A stretch of 64,000 nucleotides of DNA, from the NCBI GenBank assembly GCA_022836615.1, contig MU405239.1, positions 124,001 to 188,000 of the forward strand, given 5' to 3'. Positions 1 through 11,775 of the stretch are shown one piece after another. The notes below the pieces were generated by a model. That model was not told the origin of the DNA and made no database searches. It saw only the letters and a program-made list of their open reading frames with translations. The translations under genes were made by a program, and so were the position numbers. Numbering within the stretch: the first letter of the stretch is position 1; the number at the start of each line of letters is the position of its first letter. Source of the DNA: Annulohypoxylon bovei var. microspora (taxonomy: Eukaryota > Ascomycota > Sordariomycetes > Xylariales > Hypoxylaceae).

Positions 1-3000
1 GATTCGCTCGTTCTCTTCGAGCTGGACGCCAAGAGTGTCGATAAGCTTGTGGAGATGCTTGCTCTCGTTGACAGCCTCAATAAGGTCGTCAGCTTGACGA
101 TGAGCCGACTCTCTCGCATGGTCGGCTTCGGAACGCCAGTGTCGGGCTTCTTGTCTAGAATCGCGCAGTTCAACATCCGCGATATTGAGACGGTTCTTGA
201 GATCTGTTTGGGTCTGTTCCGCATTGGCGTGGGCAGCTTCGAGAAGAGCAAGACGCATTGAGGTCTTGCCAGATGACAGCTCAAGAGTCTTGATCTTTTG
301 GTCACGATCTTCAAGTACAGATCGGAGGCGGTCTTCTTCCTCAGAAGAGATTCGGAGAAGTCGTTGGATTTCGGACAGCCTATCTTCCGCATCCCTGCGA
401 CCGGAGATCTCCATCTCTGTCTTGTCCTCTTGAAGCTTGAGTCGTTCCTCGAGGTCATGGACCCTCTGGTCGAAAATGCTACGGTTCATTATCTCAACTT
501 CAACCTTTGTCTCTGCATGCTCAAGTTGTCGCCGGAGCTCAACAGCACGATCTTCAGCACCGCGCCGGATTGTTGTCTCGTTTTCGCCTCTAACCTCCTC
601 GGCCCGGAGTCGTTGCTCCAGTTCAAGAACCCTCGAGCGTTCGTTCTCAGTTCGACTCTCTTCAGTGCGCAGTCGTTGCTCAAGTTCTAGCATCCTCAAC
701 TGCATCTCGGAAATCTTGCTGTTCGCTTCATCGTCGTTCTGGATCGTCGGCTGGGGAGTTGGAGGCATGCGGCGCTCGACTGCCTTTTCTACGATATTCT
801 GGAGGTCTTCGCCACGGAAGTCTAATCGTAACGTTTGACTAAGCTCCTCTTTCATCTGTTCCATCGCTTTCAAAATGGCCGTATCCTGTTTAGCAGTGCT
901 TTCTTCAACGGACTCGAGTTGGGCGGTTTGGAGAGCACGCGTAGCCTGTTGTTGGTTAAAAGCATCCATAACAGCAATCCGGATCTGTTCCATTTTCTTA
1001 TCTCTTCTAGGACTCATTGACCGACGAAGGGGTGCCTCCTCGTCGTCCTCATCGTCTGCATCACTTTCCTGGATCTCAGCAGAAACACTACGTACATCAC
1101 GTCGGCTTGAAGCTGGTCTGTGAGACAGGCCACCCAAAGCATGGTGGATACTACCTAGAGTCTTCTCCAAGGGATCGAGTCTAGAAGCTAGGAGACTACC
1201 AACCAAGTCGTTGACATGACCGTCGAAATATTGGACACGCTGTTCGAGTTTCTCCTGCTCGCTGACACTGAAAACATCGTCCCAATCGCTTTCCGGGAGG
1301 CTGTCTCCAACATTGAGTCGGTGCACTGAGCCATCGAATGTTTGCGATAGGGCGCTCTGCGGGGGGTCAACAAAAGGATCTTCCAGCTCCGTCGATGGTC
1401 TCGGGGCGCCCGCTTGTTTAGGCAGTGTGAGATACTGTCGAGGAGGACTTGGACTCGGTGCGTCGCTTCGGAATGGGACCGTGGCCGGTAGTTGTGCAGG
1501 TGGCGAGTTCGTGACAGCGGCAGCAGCAGAAACATTGTGCTCAGAGCTAGGTTGACTCCATTTCGGAGATTCCATAGTCCTCTTAACTCCCAAGGTTGGG
1601 TCCTTGTTGTTGAGGTGCTGCATAACCGCATCGATCTCCTCGAATGTGAGCTCGTGAGTAGCCTCATCTCTGGGTTGAACACCAGCATCCGATGGCGGAC
1701 TCACAGGCAAAGGCTCGAAACTGTGTAGCTCCGGTTCGGTCATGTTCTCCACGGGAGATTCCGGAGCTTTGTCGTCGGACACTGGAGAGGGTGTAGCAGC
1801 ATACCGAGAGGCAGACAGACCAGCAGATTTCGGTGGCGGCGAAGGGGTAGACGCAAACCTCGACGCATTCAAGCCCCTCGGAGCAGGTGGGGGCGATGCG
1901 AATCGTGACGATCCGAGGCCCACAGCGGACGGGACAAGGTCATCCTGCATAGGTTCAGCCTGTGCCTCAGGCACCGGCTCGGGTTCGGGTTCAACCTCAG
2001 CAGTAGCAGGTGCGAAGTCCGGTCCGGGAGTTGGGGATCCAGCACGGTCATCCTCAAATTCATCATCCGGTTCGGGGATGTGCACTGGCTCGCTATTCAG
2101 AACAGGGTCAAATGAAGCAACATTGCTAGTGCCGAACATAAAGGCCCCTGGCACGAAAGGCTTAGCCGCTGCGGAAAGACTCTTCTTATGCTGCTTCTTG
2201 AACAAAGGTTCTTCATCCCCAAACGGCCTAGCATTGTTGAAATCCTCGATCTCTGTCTCGTTATTGAATTCGAAAGGCCTCCAGCTACTCTTGTCTTGGT
2301 CAGGGGAAGTCGCTGATGGGCTAGTAGTCGTCTTCGTATCGTTCGACTCAGACTGCAACTTCCCGTCTGTAGATTCCGAGAGGATAGTTGAAGCAAATGT
2401 CGTATCGCCTACGTGCATATTTTCATCCTCGTCGGCCTTCGCCTGATCAGGCAGATTCTCCTCCTCAGGGACATCTCCATTTTCGGAGACTTCAGTCTCT
2501 GGCGCAGTTGAACTGGGCTGGTCTTGGGTTACAACCTCTGGCTCAGGCGAAGGTTCGGCAAATAATGGCACGTCGTCGCCATCATCACTGTTCTCTCTGA
2601 ATTTCTTCTTTGTCGGATTGACATTTGCCGACTGACCTTCCTGGTCCTCGATAGTAGCCAGGGCAGGAGCAGCAGCGTGTTGGCTAACTGGACGCACGAT
2701 AGGAATAGCTTTCGACTTCTTTGTAGGCATAACAGCTTCTGAGAGCTTCAGATCGATGTTACTGAAAATGCTACTGGGACGAATATCGCTCGTTTCGTTA
2801 CCAGAAGCTCCCGCACTGGTCACCGAGGAAGAGAAGGATTTCAGTGGCTGGAAAGCAGGAGCATCCGGGTTGAATTTCGGACCAGATGCAGAGAAGCTGA
2901 ATTCACCCTTACGGGGAGAGAATGCTGGGGCTGTGGCATTAATCTTGAGCTTCGATGACGATGACGTCGAAGGCACGCTGAAGTGACTCGAGGTAGTCGA

Positions 3001-5695
3001 TTGAGGATTCGGCGTAAAAGTTGGGACTTGAAATGGAGCTGGCTGGGCGCTCTGATTGCCGCCAAAGACGAACTGAGTTGGAGTGAAGCTACTCGTAGGG
3101 TTAAATTTGAACTCGGCCGCGCCAGCATTCAACTTTGAAAGCGAAGGCTTGCTGGCATGACTGGTGCGCCTTGAAGACGCCTTGCTATCTCCAGCCCGTG
3201 GAACATCCGCCCAAGGATTGCTAGTTGTCGAGAAAGATCGCTGGTGCAATTGATTAACCAGGTCGAAGGCTTGGATAGGAGTACCCAAATTACTGGGGTT
3301 GGTCTCGATCTCATATGAATTGTCACCGTTCTGCAGATCAAGCTTAGCGGGTCGATGTTTCCGGAAGCTCCCTTCATCAGTACTATCCCGCGTCTCCTCA
3401 TCTAAGTACGCCGTGTGAGAAAGCGAGTGGCCACGGCTGTGAGGTTGCGGGTGATGAAGTTTCGGTCCTTCATCTGAGTCGTTCCCAAAGTTACCAAAGT
3501 GTACGGAAGGACCCCGGGTATGCGAGGCAGAAGATGCTTCGACCTCTTCCAGAGGCTCATCTCCTTCTACCTTCTCGTATTCGTTGTGTGGGCTGTAATC
3601 TTCGTGTTCTAACTGGGAACGGAACTGCTCTTCCAAGTGATACTCAGCATCGTCAATCTCCTTTTGAAGGCTAGCGCTAGCGTTGTGGCGTATGAATTTA
3701 CCAGGCTCCGGAGTTTTCGATGGACTCTTATCCTCCTCGTAGGGATTACTCTGAGTCTCTTCTTCGACTTCGCGTAGTTCCTGCAACCGGGGGGATGGTC
3801 TAGCCGATTCTTGTCTGTGTAGAAATTGATGGGGCAGAATTGGATATTGCAAGGATTGGTGTCTCTGATGCACACCAATCGGTGGAGATGCGCCATCACG
3901 CTGGAAGGGGGAGTTTGGCGAGACTAGAGAGTTAAGGCTGAGAACGGAGGGCGAGCCATTTCGGCCAAGTTGTTGTTGCAGCATCATTTGCGGCGACCAG
4001 GCATGAGGTGAAGTCGGCCCAGAAAAATGGAAAGGTAGCTCATTTGGCGAGATAGAAATCGACGCACGAGGGTTGAATTTTCCAGGTTGGAAATGTTGGC
4101 CGTTGAAAGATGCCGGAGAGGCAGCTGAAGGTCCAGCAGGGCTCTGCGTAGATGAACCAGATAAGAAAGGTGGGTGAAAAGGAAACGGATGTTGCCCGTT
4201 ACTATTAGCCGAAGATGTTGGTATAGGAGGCGAGAATGGCAGCTGGGGGTACTGATTCGAATTCTGCCGGCTCATGTTTGATGCAGCTGGGGAAATTGAA
4301 GGTGGAGGAGCAGCCTCGTCGTCGCCGAAAGACACACCAAGCGCCCTAAGCTTAGCCTCATTCAGCTCATTAACGTAATTCTTCCACGCTATAAAAACAT
4401 TAGCAGGGTTTTATGAGAGATGCTTCGGATATAACATACCATTCAAATCTGGGAGGGTGATCTGATATTTGTGTTGGGAACGTTCACTAGTCATATCGCC
4501 TTCATCCGGCCATTGACCTCTGCTCTGAGAGTAACTTTCGAGGGGGTCCAGAAGAGCATGATGTCCTTCCAAATCAAATCCCCGAATATTATAGCCTAGC
4601 TGCTCCCATGATCGTAGCATTGCCGCTACTTTTTCTCCGCGTAGGGGAACCGGCGCCTTGCCAGGTTGACCTCGTACTTCATCCCACGGCAAGCAAACTA
4701 GAATATTCTTTCCTTTCCATGGTACTTTCTTCTTAGGTCGAGGCGTCTGCCCTGCGACTGACTTGATCGCCTTTGCAGGAGTAGCCGGAGGTTCGGCAGG
4801 CGCAACGAAGACTGATCCATTCGAACTTGGTTGGTCACTCCTAGGGGTATCTGTCCTAGACTCTATGGTATGGATGCTAACAGCATCTTGGCCGCCTCTT
4901 TCCACATCAAGCGCGTCCATATTTGTGACTTTGCTAGCGACGCGTCGGTTAAGAACTGCTTGTTTCAACGTCTCGTTACTAGATCGCTTTCTCGGATGAT
5001 GTCGAGATACGAGTCTAGAGGCTCGTAATGGATGAAGAGTATTAGGAATAGTAGCTCGCGGTGTTCTCGGATCGGCCTCCTCAAACCAACCCGCGTCGTC
5101 GCCTGAAGTAGAGCCCCTCAATGAAGAGTGCTCACTATCGTCGGTTCCGTCGCTAAGCCAGTTGCGGTGTTCAGAGCTTACGTCGTCGGTGGTGTGCTGA
5201 CGAATCCAATCTTCTGTGATGCCACGAAGGGGGCGCCGGACACGGTTCACGAGTACGGCGGCGCTACCGGAGAGAGAAGACGAAGGATGTTCCGGCTCAG
5301 TTGTTGCGATTAACGGAGCAGGGCGTAAGAAAGGAGTGTTGATCTCAAGCTGATGCAATGGAGATTCTTCTGAAGTCTCACTGCTGAAGCTCAGTCGGCG
5401 AAACTGGTTACTATCGGCGTCTGGATACGGTGAACCCCAGCTAGTTGTGGCGTATTGTCTATCGCCTTCGTTACTACGACTAGACGGTGGCGTCCGAAGA
5501 TATTCGGAAGCTCTGCCCGGTAGCTTTGGTGCAGGAAGCGGTGGAAGTACCGGGGATGTTTCACCGTCGCCGACAGTCGAAGTACTCGAGACGGGAGACG
5601 ACCTCGCTGAATGACGAGATGGCGAGGATCCAGTGCCGTCCTGTGCAGAGGCACGAGGAGGGGTTGACGTCTTTGAAGAATACGTCTTTAGGGGG
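1..5695 (-). CDS. Large multi-PAM2-like coiled-coil protein (partial; C-terminus off the left edge, start unresolved)
   Basis: The minus-strand frame is open from about 5695 to 4440 and, after a 51-nt intron (4389-4439, GTATGT...TATAG), from 4388 through nucleotide 1, giving at least about 1,880 residues. The protein runs off the window. The N-terminal part is Ser/Pro-rich and contains one compact segment around 4480-4720 (KNILVCLPWDEVRG...) that looks folded but that I cannot name. The middle is disordered and holds four PAM2-like motifs (LNAGAAEF near 3120, INATAPAFSP near 2930, FNPDAPAFQP near 2865, LSAAAKPFVP near 2160) and three SRFA/SRYA repeats (1797-1916). From about 1050 to 1 the sequence is a heptad-rich coiled coil full of E, R, L and Q. 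No in-frame ATG exists upstream of about 4930, so a short upstream first exon is likely; a CTAAC branch site lies at 5706-5710 next to the frame's upstream limit. Inferred role: a scaffold that binds poly(A)-binding protein. I do not recognise a named homologue with certainty. Confidence 0.85.
4389..4439 (-). other. Intron of the left-edge coiled-coil gene
   Basis: Read on the minus strand it begins GTATGTT and ends TATAG, with a GCTAATG branch-like element about 15 nt before the acceptor. Splicing joins ...LPDLN to AWKNYVNELNEAK and keeps one frame open to the window edge. Confidence 0.85.
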
Positions 5696-5849
5696 CTTTG
5701 GCCAATGGAGACAGGTTAGTCCTAAGATATTCGTTGGCTATCAATTCAAGGGAGAAATGATGGCGGACGACAGGTTCCGAGGCGAGACATACCACGACGA
5801 GATCAGCGCAGACGAGACACGGATCGCCTGCTGCTAGATCTCCTAATTA

Positions 5850-8800
5850 TTACTTTCGCGTTAACGTGCGCCCTCTTCCGTTGCCCGACGATAAATAAGG
5901 GTCGGTCTGGGGCCAACTAAGGGGTCGAATTGCGGTGATTGACAACGTGGGGATTTGTCGCGACGCGTTGTCATAAAAACGAAAGCTCACCGAGATTATC
6001 GGGAGAATAAAATAAAATAAAAAAGGAGTGGAAATAGAAATTAAAAGAATGGTAAAAATACGCAACTCTCCATCGGCTTCGATTTACTTGTCGCAATCTG
6101 CCCTGAATCCAAGAGGGAATTAATTACAAGATGGATTCGAAGGTTAAAGACGCGATGGAGGTGAAAGCTGTCCTGGTGGTAACCCCTTGGTTTGCGAGAA
6201 AAATCCAAGTTGTTCAAAAAATTGTCCAGGATTGCCTGTTCATTGAAATTGCTATTACTATTAGATTTAGTCTAGTGCTAAATTTGACATGTTAAGGAAT
6301 ACATGTACAAAATACTAGTATAGTAGCAATTTAGGTTATAAAGGCACGTGCGTCATGTCACTCCTATCAGTCTCTAACGGTTTAAATTCGTGTGGTGGAC
6401 TCGCATAGGGACTACGCATAGTGCTTCCCCTCGTCCATAATTTAATGGGACCTTACCATTGCCCTGGATATCCACTCCTGCCACTCTGCGTCGCGCTTTC
6501 CACGTATCCATCCTACCTGACCAGCTGTACTGTCATAGGTCCAGCCAAGCAAAATTCCCAGCCTGGAAGGTTGGTTAAATTCCAACTTCAATTCTTTTTT
6601 TTTTCTTTTTTCTTTTTCATCCATTGCTTTTTCCATACACCACTTCGGATTACAAGACCAGACGAACTTACATACGTTAAGTGAGGGGGAATATAAACCT
6701 AATCGTTGTACGATGACGCAAGCTTCTTATTCGAAGTACTGATTTCGACTATGTTCGTGTTGCTATGAGTGTAGGTGATCTTGAGGATCATAGATCTGAC
6801 TGCAGTTGCTAGTTAGGACTTGATGACTTTCACAAGGTACCTACCTAAGAACCACACGTGTTCGGCAGTTATATTTGATCATTTATCATGTATTTACCCA
6901 CTTATGTCCAGACAGAACGAGGCGGACGAAAGCGAATCTAAAACTTTTCCAGCTCATAAAAGCTTGAAGCATGTGACAATTGCAAAGTAGTATATGTATA
7001 TAGGTAATCTTAGAAATCGGAAATGATATTTTCGGTATGATCTGTCAGGCTCATGAAGTTCTACTACGGTTTTGGTTAGGGAATACAGTCGATAGCGATG
7101 AGAGTTCCTTACGAATACACTGATGCATCGAGAGTGATTGGAAGTATGCGTTGGCAATGAACCCCTAAAAACATCAATCCAACAGTTGTGTAACACGAGA
7201 AGAAAATAACTACCAATTAATCCCCACTTCACCGGGTGTCTTGGAAGACATAAGGTCCGAATCCTTCGGGTTTTCAGCCGCAGCTATCAACCAATGTTCC
7301 GCTGCCCGACATCATCTACACGTGTAGTCAAAAGCCAGAGCAGATAAGATATCATAAGGGGACACAAGGAAGTCGATATAGTGAGTCGGGGAGTGATTGG
7401 ACAAGATGAGATATACAAGTAATATTCCCGTCGTCAAAATAGCTAATGATGCTCATTGACAACGTCCCTTTTCCATCGTATTGTTTAATGCCTCACGTCC
7501 GACGGCAATCGGGATCATTTGACAAGTTAACTGACGTTCAAGAAACTTAGTTCCTATTGTGTTCAACCGGAATTCGTTCCTTAATACGTCAAGCCCAATA
7601 GTCCGTAACATCTTTCTCTATTATTACCTATCTAGGTAATTATCTAAGTAAGTAGGTAACTTCATGTAAATATGATACTTAGTTTTGATTGGTAAACCTT
7701 CTTGTCCAGTACTTGATAATCACTCGCTAAGGTTATTTACATAGCATATTGGAATAACTGTATGTATTTACTTGGAGAAATAGCAGGGCCAAATAGTAGA
7801 TTTCCGCAATCCAGTAGACTTTTACTAATGTGACTTCAACTTTTTAAATATTCTTAATAATAATATATAGTTATACCTAGGTATATATCCATAAAAATCA
7901 CGGGTTACATGTATGGCTTCTGTTCACTATTCAATGGGTAATATTCCTTTGATGTTAACGGTATGTATTCGTGAAGCACTAGAAGCCCTGGAGGGATGTG
8001 TTGCTTAATAACATGACTAATGCCTAGAAATCGATGTTGGTTTGCGTTAAAAGTGTCGAGAACTTTATTGATATACTCCAATGTTGTAATTCTTACGAGG
8101 GACTGGAAGAAGTAGTTATTGCGTACCTCAAATGAAGAAGGGTTATATCCAGACAACTCTCAAATTCCCCGCTAATGAAATCATAGTAGTTATTTAACGA
8201 AAAGCCATAAACAACAATAATTCATTTCACAACCAGCGACTTTCAGGTATCACACGCTATATACTTATCAAGGCAACGCCAACTTACATTTGGTGACGTG
8301 AGGTTATAAAAATTGGTAGAAGATGGGTGATAAACGAGGCCTAGTTATGAGTTGAAGAGTATGACATAGCTATCCTTATCATTCATGCTAAACGTCGATC
8401 GGTGCAAGCATCGAGAATAGCGGGATATAACCTTCTTTAAAAATAAACAGTGCCGGGCCACTGAACTTAAGATATGTAACACTGTCCCAAAATAGATAAA
8501 TAGGTACATAATATACTTAACATTCTCCAACCTCCCGCAAGGCTAGCCGCGCGACAAGCGACGAAGGGCCGGCCGAAGGTAAAGTAGTTCCGGATTCCAG
8601 ACATCGGCTAGGCGGTCAGAATACTTGTCGGGACGGACTCCACGGAATGTCATTCCTAAGTTCTCAATCTAGACCAGTCCGAACAAGCCACTTCTTGAAT
8701 AATTTTTGTGTGTTTAAGGCAAGCCCTGTTCCCCACATTCTCGGAATGCAAGTCGTACATAGGAGAATCCGTGCAAGGCGCATGATTATATAGGAATCGA

Positions 8801-10890
8801 CATTGCTCTGACTAAGCTCACGAACAGCGAGCTACTACCTACGTCGGACTTCCAATGAAGGAATATTGTATCTAAGCCACGGCACCGTTCTCAACCGGAG
8901 GTATTGTAACAATGGAAATCCCACATGTTGCGAGTATATGGTGGTGCAACGGCACGCCGCACAATGGCATAATAGACATTAGATACCTAGTCCCTGACGA
9001 CAAATTACCTAAGTGGGACGGGTGTTTCGAAACAACCTCCCGTGTGCCTGTGTTGCGAATATAGTCGGTCACGGTTGTTTGGACCATGATCATAGGGCAA
9101 TACAATTGTCTCATATGGTTGCGGTTGCTTGTTTATTAGGCCTAAGCTTGATCGTCGAATATTATGAGCCTATGAAAGCCTATTGACGCTATTCTCGGTC
9201 TGACAGGTCAGCAGCATGCAACGTTGTTCGATCGACACTACTGACGTTATCATTTGCAGCTTACTTGCGTTGTATCTAACGACCCCCTTATTGTGGCTGT
9301 GTGGCTTTTCGGCTTCAAATTCGGGCAAGTCACCAAGTCTGCAAGTCCCAAGACCAAAAGCCCTTCCCGCCAGACCCTGATGATCTTAGTGATCTCCAGT
9401 GTCTCCAGTGTCTCCAGTGTCTCTAGTGGATGCAAACGGGGCAGATAAATCCGATCTTGTGTACGTACATACGTAACGTGATGTATGCCCACAACTAAGC
9501 AGCTAAGAAAGCTCCAGATCCTATTTTTTCGTGGAGGACCCCGAGTTTGAGGTAACCAAGCTGACGAAGATAGTGTCTGGGTACCGAGGTTGAATTTCAA
9601 TACTATTTTTTTCAATCTTTTTTTCATACTAGGTCGTCAATGTTCAATCTTCAAAGACATAATATGGGCTTTGAGGAGAGGATAAAAACAAAGAAAGGGA
9701 TACACTATTTTTAGTCAAGTTTCGAAAAAGTACATTATTGCGCGTCACTGCCGAAATCCGGCAGGACCGGTCTCCTTACTGTTAAGGGAGGTACTTGCAT
9801 ATTTTATCCCTAACTCATACATGCGATAGCCTAAGTGCGTACCTAGGTACCAATAAGAACACTGGATCGAATCTTAAAAGGCTCAAAACAATGCATGAAT
9901 CTTGATGGGTTCGCGATGAAGATCAAAGACTAGAATAGAAGGTATGGAAGCATTGGGTACATATGTATGTATAGTTATAGCGTCTTTTGATACTACTACT
10001 ATTAGTTGAGGCAATCATGGGCAATGTGCAGAATATTTAGTTGTACATACCTAGGTACATTGATGGGATTAACCTTGAATTGATGAGATGGTTGAATTGA
10101 GTTGGGTATTGTACCTCTACAGGTAATTTAATGTACGAATATACTGGTAAAATTATATCACGGTACCACGAATTAGATGTTGTCTAAGAAACTCAAGTTC
10201 GTGGCCCCATTAAAGACCCCACTCGCCCCTTACCTTTGTTACCGATGATTGGGTCTTTGATTTAAAAATTATGCGCGAACCCTCAAGCAGAAGCAGCTTT
10301 GTGCACAATACGAACTAAATGTAACCATACCTCGTCCAGTTAACCCAGTTAATCATCTCAAGGGCCAAGGAGCCATCTCTCTTCCAACAGAATCCAGGCC
10401 TTCGTCAGAATTCTTCACCTGGGCACATCCTAAATCCTACCTACTATCCTACTCTTGGTCATTCGTTTCTTTCCCTCACCTCACTCATTCGATATCAAAA
10501 ACAACACCATATTACATCTTTTCTTAGTACATCATCGCATTCGTTCAATCTTGAGGTTTTTCCAATTTTTACCTCTTCTACTTTTTACTCTCCACAAGCG
10601 CTCGTTCTCATTACCTGAACACCACACTCCTATCTTACCGCAACGCCTTGGTATAGGCAATCTCCTGTCGCGTGTGACCCGACAAAACATTTGGGTTTAT
10701 TAGACGGTGCTCCAGATTTAAGATTAGCCACCCCGTTCAACACCAATTCACGTGTTACGGAAAGTATCATCTCGCTAGAACCTCGAAAAGGGAGGGGAGA
10801 GGGACAGATTATACCCATTTAACTCTCACCTTTCCTCATTATCGACATTATTCTAGCATTACTCTAGAACATAGACCATCACTGGCCATC
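5850..10890. other. Intergenic, about 5 kb, no supported gene
   Basis: AT-rich sequence with only short, composition-driven open frames. It contains three of the ACCTAGGT palindromes (7875, 9841, 10049) and a 9-bp minisatellite near 9390. The last 450 bp before 10891 are pyrimidine-rich and probably hold the promoter and leader of the Mid2-like gene. Confidence 0.7.
9390..9428. repeat. 9-bp minisatellite (GTCTCCAGT, about 4 units)
   Basis: Four near-identical tandem 9-mers, the last with one C-to-T change. It lies in intergenic DNA. Confidence 0.9.
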
Positions 10891-11775
10891 ATGTATTCGA
10901 CGCGGCTTATGAACCTGTTGATGGTGGCACTTTCTGTGTCATCCGTCACTGGTGCAGCTTGGTTAGATAATCGACACACTGGCGTAGGTCAACATGAAGT
11001 CAAGAGACAAGATAACCCTCTCTCAATTGCAACCGGCGCTACCGATTCCGATTCTACGGCCACCGATTCCGTAGCATCTGCATCTAGCACAGCCGAAGCG
11101 TCATCATCGACATCTACGGCCGAGTCGTCAACAACTAGCCCAACTAGCAGCACCAGCCAGGCTACTTCAACTGCTACTTCGACAGCAAATACAACCCCGT
11201 CGTCGACTCAACAAACAACACCCACCAGTACCAATAACCCCACTACCAACACAGCTACTTTCACCAGCAATGCTCCATCTTCCACGTCTACCTCAGCGGG
11301 AACGACTACCAATGGCGGCGGAGATGACACCACCTCTACAGCCGCCACCACGACCGCGGCGCCTTCTACTTCAACTTTCGTAACCGTGATCACCACTACA
11401 GATTCGGCAGGACAAACAGTTACTACCTCTTCGTCTAGCACTGTAGTGTCGACACCTACGGCTGTTGCCGATTCTTCGTCATCTCAGACCACCACCATGT
11501 CCCCAGAGACTAGACGTACGATTATTGGCGTGTGTGTTGGTGTTGGTGGCGCGATCGTCCTTGCGGCTGCTGGTGTGCTATTCTGGAGACTTCGCAGCAA
11601 GAGAAGGAGCCAAGAGGAGAACGAGGAGTTGGTCAGCTATGGCGACGGATTTGCCGGCCCTGGTAGCGCCGAGAAGAGCGAGCCCAGCGGTAGTACCGCC
11701 ACCCGCAGCCCGTTCCAGAGCACCCTCGAGAGCTACCATGCGCCAACGCAAACGAACGCGGCTTCCAACTTCTAA
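10891..11775 (+). CDS. Mid2/WSC-like secreted Ser/Thr-rich single-pass membrane protein
   Basis: One uninterrupted exon of 294 residues, starting at an ATG in good context (CATCATGT). Residues 1-22 form a signal peptide. A Lys-Arg pair at 38-39 (VKRQD) is a plausible Kex2 site. Residues about 45-207 are almost entirely Ser, Thr, Ala and Pro, typical of a heavily O-mannosylated stalk. Residues about 209-232 (IIGVCVGVGGAIVLAAAGVL) form one transmembrane helix, followed by a basic stop-transfer stretch (RLRSKRR) and a short acidic/Ser-rich cytosolic tail. This architecture is that of fungal Mid2-type cell-wall stress sensors or related plasma-membrane mucins. There is no cysteine-rich WSC domain, so Mid2-like is preferred. 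Stalk sequences evolve too fast for a gene-level assignment. It stands alone between two intergenic stretches. Confidence 0.9.
   Translation: MYSTRLMNLLMVALSVSSVTGAAWLDNRHTGVGQHEVKRQDNPLSIATGATDSDSTATDSVASASSTAEASSSTSTAESSTTSPTSSTSQATSTATSTANTTPSSTQQTTPTSTNNPTTNTATFTSNAPSSTSTSAGTTTNGGGDDTTSTAATTTAAPSTSTFVTVITTTDSAGQTVTTSSSSTVVSTPTAVADSSSSQTTTMSPETRRTIIGVCVGVGGAIVLAAAGVLFWRLRSKRRSQEENEELVSYGDGFAGPGSAEKSEPSGSTATRSPFQSTLESYHAPTQTNAASNF

Noticed and set aside
7905..8156. 83-codon minus-strand frame with protein-like composition (FQSLVRITTLEYINKVLDTF)
   Set aside because: It begins with TTG just after a stop, lies in AT-rich DNA where such frames arise by chance, and no splice extension or family could be found; a degraded gene fragment cannot be excluded.
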